Below, one piece after another: positions 33,201 through 34,865 of a stretch of 34,865 nt of DNA (positions are counted from its first letter, which is position 1; each line of letters starts with the position of its first letter). A program made the translations under genes and the position numbers. This stretch comes from Bradyrhizobium sp. AUGA SZCCT0158 (GTDB taxonomy: Bacteria; Pseudomonadota; Alphaproteobacteria; Rhizobiales; Xanthobacteraceae). The stretch is taken from positions 1 to 34,865 of the forward strand of contig NZ_JAFCME010000046.1 of the NCBI RefSeq assembly GCF_018130065.1, in the 5' to 3' direction. Below the pieces are notes generated by a model. That model was not told the DNA's origin, ran no database searches, and worked only from the letters and a program-made list of their open reading frames with translations.

Positions 33201-34865
33201 TGGGCTGACCGTCGTGGAGACCGATGGCATCACTTCCGGAACCAATCTGCTGGCCAACGACACCCAGGGAGCGGACGGCGCGACGGTGACTGCGGTCAAT
33301 ATTGGCAGCGGCTTCCAGACGATTGCGGCGATCGGAGCGACGGTGCTGTCGAACGCCAATGGCACTTACACGTTCCAGGCGGACGGCACTTGGTCGTTCG
33401 ATCCGAACGCGAACCTGAACAATGCGTCCGGCATCAGCGCGGACTTTACCTACCGGATCACGGACAGTGACGGCGACACCTCGACGGCAACGCAGGCTAT
33501 CACGATCAACGACGGGGCGGTTGCGGCGACGCCGGTGGCGGTGACGCTGGAGCTCGACGAGGCTGCGCTGTTCACGGCAGGTGCGACAGGCTCGAATCCG
33601 GGCCTGACGTCGGAAGTGGACAGCACGCCATCGCTGTCGTTTACGGCGGGTTCGGACAATCTGACTTCGTTTGCGTTTATCAGCACCTCCGGTTTGGTGA
33701 CGGACCTGAACGGGACGGGCGGCCAGGACATCTTCTGGGATCTGGCATCGGCAACGCAGATCAAGGGCTATCTCGATGGGGCTCACACGCTGCTTGCGGT
33801 GACGCTGGACCTAAGTGCGCCGGCCTCGATTGCGGCGGGAGCAAGCAACACGGTCACGGTGACCGCGACGCTGAGCGACAACCTGCAGCATATTCTGGCG
33901 AATGGCGCGCAGATCAGTTCGATCGGCAGCGTGGACGTAGTTGCCACCGACACTGACGGCGACATCACGACGGGGACGGTCAACGTCACCGTGCAGGACG
34001 ACGTTCCCTTGGCGGCCAATGACGGGCCTTCCGGGGTGGTCGAGGACGGCGTGAGCCTGGTGTCGGGCAACGTCCTGACCAACGACGCCTCGGGCGCGGA
34101 TACGCCGAAGAGCTTCGTGGCGTGGGCGGCGATCACCGACGCGGCGTCGGTTGCGGCGCTGAACAGCTACGGCACGCTGGTGCAGAACGGCAACGGCACC
34201 TGGAGCTATACGCTGAACAACAGCCTTGCGGCGACGCAGGCGCTGACGTCGTCGAGCAGCCTGAGCTACACGCTGCATTATACGATGCAGGATGCGGACG
34301 GCGACACGTCGCCGGCGACGCTGACGATCACGATCCAGGGTGCGGACGACAGCGCCGCGGTGGTGACGGCAGAGGCGACCGGCGCGGACGCAACGGTGCT
34401 GGAGGCCGGGCTGAACCCGGACGGCTCGAATGCGGGGGCGAGCACCGAGACGGCGACCGGCAGCTTCACGATCTCGGCAACGGACGGGGTGCAGGACATC
34501 GTGATCGGCGGCGTGACGTTCACGCTGGCGGAGATCCAGGCGTTCGGCACGACCAATGGCGTGGTGAACACCGGCCAGGGCGTGCTGACGCTGACGGGCT
34601 ATACCGGCACCAGCTTCGGCGGCACGGTGAACTACAGCTACACGCTGTCGGCGACGATCGACAACGACAGTGTGATTGCGACCGGGAACGACGCGGTCAA
34701 CGGCACCGGCTTCGACGACAGCTTGGCGCTGACGGTGCACGGCATCGGCGGCACGACGGCGGGCGACAACCTGGTGGTCCACATCGTCGACGACGTGCCC
34801 TTGGCGGCCAATGACGGGCCTTCCGGGGTGGTCGAGGACGGCGTGAGCCTGGTGTCGGGCAACGT
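27226..34865 (+). CDS. Giant type I-secreted adhesin with T1SS-143/DUF5801-type repeats, 5' part (open at window end)
   Basis: The ATG follows GGAG at 7 bases, and the frame stays open for 2546 codons to the window edge. There is no Sec signal peptide, as expected for type I secretion. The N-terminal 110 residues form a beta-rich domain (VDFSGIANEKITLVRVGEKLIILFDN) like BapA/LapA prefixes. PAAG at 123-126 resembles the LapG cleavage site. A first diverged unit (about 190-390) is followed by three near-identical units of about 251 residues starting LDETIG (28405, 29161, 29914). A fourth, diverged unit comes next, then a non-repeat domain (about 1310-1530) and a long series of VCBS/cadherin-like repeats joined by DDGPT or DDVPLAAND linkers. 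C-terminal RTX repeats and the secretion signal lie outside the window. It is probably a biofilm or host-surface adhesin. Confidence 0.93.
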   Translation, partial: MNGPFQVAQASGVGIGNNNNAAPRIFTLTKPLGDQAVVINLGYEQKVKVDFSGIANEKITLVRVGEKLIILFDNKSTVTVEPFFDSRHDALNNLSVEVAPGRDVSVSEFASLFPITTDQSVLPAAGEGNGNAQASGGNFNNSAVDPLSTGGPLDLLGQESLGNLASALQQFAGLPTDTSTPTTAPSAGFTLSNTLLIHDETVDVQIALGANDQGSALPSVFQQNGLVGWAQSSVSEIASTTADFGTNGAGSVTYALTTASGGAFNGVASGLQATITGNTIFLFTESNLIVGREGNGNVANASGAVAFQLYLDPDTLLLNVAQYEAIQHGGTSDPNDIASLANVVFIQQTVTDSLGLTATAVSSNSLGVAFLDDGPSISRDDGGERPSSAGFLELDETIGQGESPQTDRYNSGESESNGGPSNGILDDTGVSTITVSTAPVQGQAIGELSTAAGALAALFPGANIDFGTDGPGANGGVTNVLTLVLSDGTVGTTLTATALEGTALAGMSAAERAIVLVQVDADTIEGRIAGTAAAGDEFVAFRITLEGGSDPATAKITVDQFLAIDHGGSENPSIFDEQAFLRLVGAGTLNLQLTTTVTDGDGDQVSSPVQVNLVSNEISFIAFDDDGPTITRGEGGETLSLATLNLDETIGADRYNTALLPNPEGESNGGSSNGSLDDTGVSTITVSTTPVQGQAIGELSTSAGALANLFAAANVDFGTDGAGPQGGISNALTLVLSGESVATTLTATALEGTALEGLSAAERAIVLVQVDANTLEGRIVGTAAAGDEFVAFRITLEGGSDPASAKITVDQFLAIDHGGSENPSVLDEQTFLNLIGEGTLNLQLTTTVTDGDGDQASSSVQVNLIGNENSFIAFDDDGPTVTKGEGGETTTLALLNLDETIGADRYNTGEVPQDNNGEVDDKATTVTVSEAPTQAQAIGELSTAAGALAGLFTNASVDFGTDGPGGDGGISKELALVLSSDGIATTLTVTALDGTALETMTAGERAISLFQVDANTIEGRIAGTAADGDEYVAFTIKLNGTDPATATITVDQFLAIDHGGSEIPSVFDEQTFLNLVGEGTLNLQLTTTATDGDGDQASSSVQVNLIGNENSFIAFDDDGPTMVASGSIVANVDEDGLHAPGLSDSNLDNSRDGEVDGNESAVATSAVFGTLGTLINFGTDGFGSFGLKPVAAPVDSGLTSGGKAILIVTDANGLHGYVDNLTPGFDVGDREVFTLTVGSDGSYTFTLKDQIDHPKLDNEQVGDNTENTLVIDLASYVVATDGDGDSVSLGAGTFTVSVLDDIPVITARAPNETTVTTTETFSYTLQAGNADVRGMDGQNNHDIRLSGVDLNDNDDSVNTTGIKIGVGDAQSVDGFESQGQDSGPEILTMEFLSNFVVGVPNTNTYQVGSASFKIDVAEAQGIESAVVFVSATDGVSHNFVALNFTVDGSPFAATAVFQGGVQVGYVLHGVPDLSTVVAAGQGGSVFDTLNVGNYDDYQFNTTLLGNPVTFTDGGSFKVFGIESTITTTTLVTETFKISEDESPGVNTAADPNAANDVNPLVDVPPGAIVEANAIGYAKSPTSVLATGSLFAGSVGADEEGTYSFAITDSAGNPITSVDSGLTTLDGSHIMLSTDVNGAVVGSVGQTEIFKVYVDSDGFVWIGQYQPIAHNLDGSSLATHDDIASVTAALHIKATLTDFDGDSTSVVSGVALQVQFQDDGPLAVNDVDSAHGAALTATGNVITGVDIAVGFDVNATDGNADTKGTDGAKITEIAGVTTDTTPDPSLNFQVTGQYGTLVINENGNYTYTRFNGAPVVANDVFTYTLTDGDGDFSTATLNISISDRGVTVSGIGAQGGDVTVLEDDLSASRAVGESAGSSPSSPNLTQTGTFTVSTPDGLDDLTIDGHAIVTNGFFAATSFLTTTGNTFAVTGFDGTTVSYSYTLLDNEQHALVQGNNTLLESLSVIVTDVDGDTATSSVNIAIVDDVPTAAAGPGLTVVETDGITSGTNLLANDTQGADGATVTAVNIGSGFQTIAAIGATVLSNANGTYTFQADGTWSFDPNANLNNASGISADFTYRITDSDGDTSTATQAITINDGAVAATPVAVTLELDEAALFTAGATGSNPGLTSEVDSTPSLSFTAGSDNLTSFAFISTSGLVTDLNGTGGQDIFWDLASATQIKGYLDGAHTLLAVTLDLSAPASIAAGASNTVTVTATLSDNLQHILANGAQISSIGSVDVVATDTDGDITTGTVNVTVQDDVPLAANDGPSGVVEDGVSLVSGNVLTNDASGADTPKSFVAWAAITDAASVAALNSYGTLVQNGNGTWSYTLNNSLAATQALTSSSSLSYTLHYTMQDADGDTSPATLTITIQGADDSAAVVTAEATGADATVLEAGLNPDGSNAGASTETATGSFTISATDGVQDIVIGGVTFTLAEIQAFGTTNGVVNTGQGVLTLTGYTGTSFGGTVNYSYTLSATIDNDSVIATGNDAVNGTGFDDSLALTVHGIGGTTAGDNLVVHIVDDVPLAANDGPSGVVEDGVSLVSGN
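27592..27603 (+). other. PAAG codons, candidate LapG-type cleavage site
   Basis: Residues 123-126 read Pro-Ala-Ala-Gly between a compact N-terminal domain and a Gly/Asn-rich linker. LapG proteases cut LapA-type adhesins after a di-alanine, TAAG in Pseudomonas fluorescens LapA, at a similar distance from the N-terminus. Cleavage here is inferred. Confidence 0.5.
28405..30600 (+). repeat. Three tandem repeats of about 755 bp in the right adhesin
   Basis: Units start at 28405, 29161 and 29914 (spacings 756 and 753 bp, both in frame). Long segments are almost identical, for example the block that encodes KITVDQFLAIDHGGSE and the one that encodes NSFIAFDDDGPT. Unit 3 lacks the SNGGxSNG segment near its start. 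Each unit matches the T1SS-143/DUF5801 type. Confidence 0.9.
34006..34865 (+). repeat. Start of a 792-bp repeat; second copy cut by the window edge
   Basis: The 68 bases at 34006-34073 (CCCTTGGCGGCCAATGACGG onward) are identical to 34798-34865, the last bases of the window. The distance of 792 bp is 264 codons, in frame. At least one full unit and the start of the next are present, so more copies probably follow. Confidence 0.9.

Noticed and set aside
30940..33786. Minus-strand frame of 948 codons opposite the right adhesin
   Set aside because: Long antisense frames arise easily opposite repetitive GC-rich adhesin genes. The translation is Arg, Val, Asp and Gly-rich without domain character, and the + strand frame has clear repeat domains.
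34122..34814. + strand 230-codon frame, and similar ones at 28094-28669 and 28736-29422
   Set aside because: They are other-frame shadows inside the giant adhesin, whose own frame continues through without a stop.

Overview
The window looks like a chromosomal segment of a high-GC alphaproteobacterium. Bradyrhizobium or a close relative in Nitrobacteraceae is the best guess, judged from protein style, codon use and the CpaA-F naming pattern; no rRNA or other taxonomic marker is present. I found no tRNA, rRNA, CRISPR array or transposase.

Layout. (1) 1-3805 is the 3' part of a very large secreted VCBS/RTX adhesin, followed by a small unknown gene (3923-4375). (2) 4963-7436 is a phage-type recombination module on the minus strand: a YqaJ-family exonuclease, then an ERF-family annealing protein fused to an AT-hook and an HNH-like zinc domain. 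A divergent small XRE regulator and a candidate operator palindrome sit beside it. (3) 8276-8833 is a LabA-like NYN-domain protein, and 9277-10497 a GT87-type membrane glycosyltransferase. (4) 11003-22807 is a Tad/Flp pilus locus: flp, cpaA, cpaB, cpaE, cpaF, tadB, tadC, then tadE-like, tadG-like and tadE. After a 557-bp break comes a second unit with the CpaC/RcpA secretin, a small lipoprotein, a 46-residue small ORF and TadD. (5) 22895-26196 holds a small membrane protein, a winged-helix-like hypothetical, a cold-shock protein and two secreted hypotheticals. (6) 27226-34865 is the 5' part of a second giant type I-secreted adhesin, still open at the window end.

Working together. The core is a surface-attachment island. 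Flp pilin is processed by CpaA, energised by CpaF, assembled on TadB/TadC, positioned by CpaE and exported through the CpaC secretin with TadD. TadE/TadG-type proteins probably form minor or tip subunits. The flanking adhesins would leave by a type I transporter that is not in the window. The N-terminus of the right adhesin carries a PAAG motif placed like the LapG cleavage site of LapA, suggesting release controlled by a LapG/LapD-type pair encoded elsewhere.

The points most worth checking are the ERF/AT-hook/HNH fusion with its paired exonuclease and regulator, the LapG-like motif, the split and compositionally mixed Tad locus with a possible beta-solenoid tip protein, the 46-residue small ORF in the secretin operon, and the long recombination-prone repeats in both adhesins.
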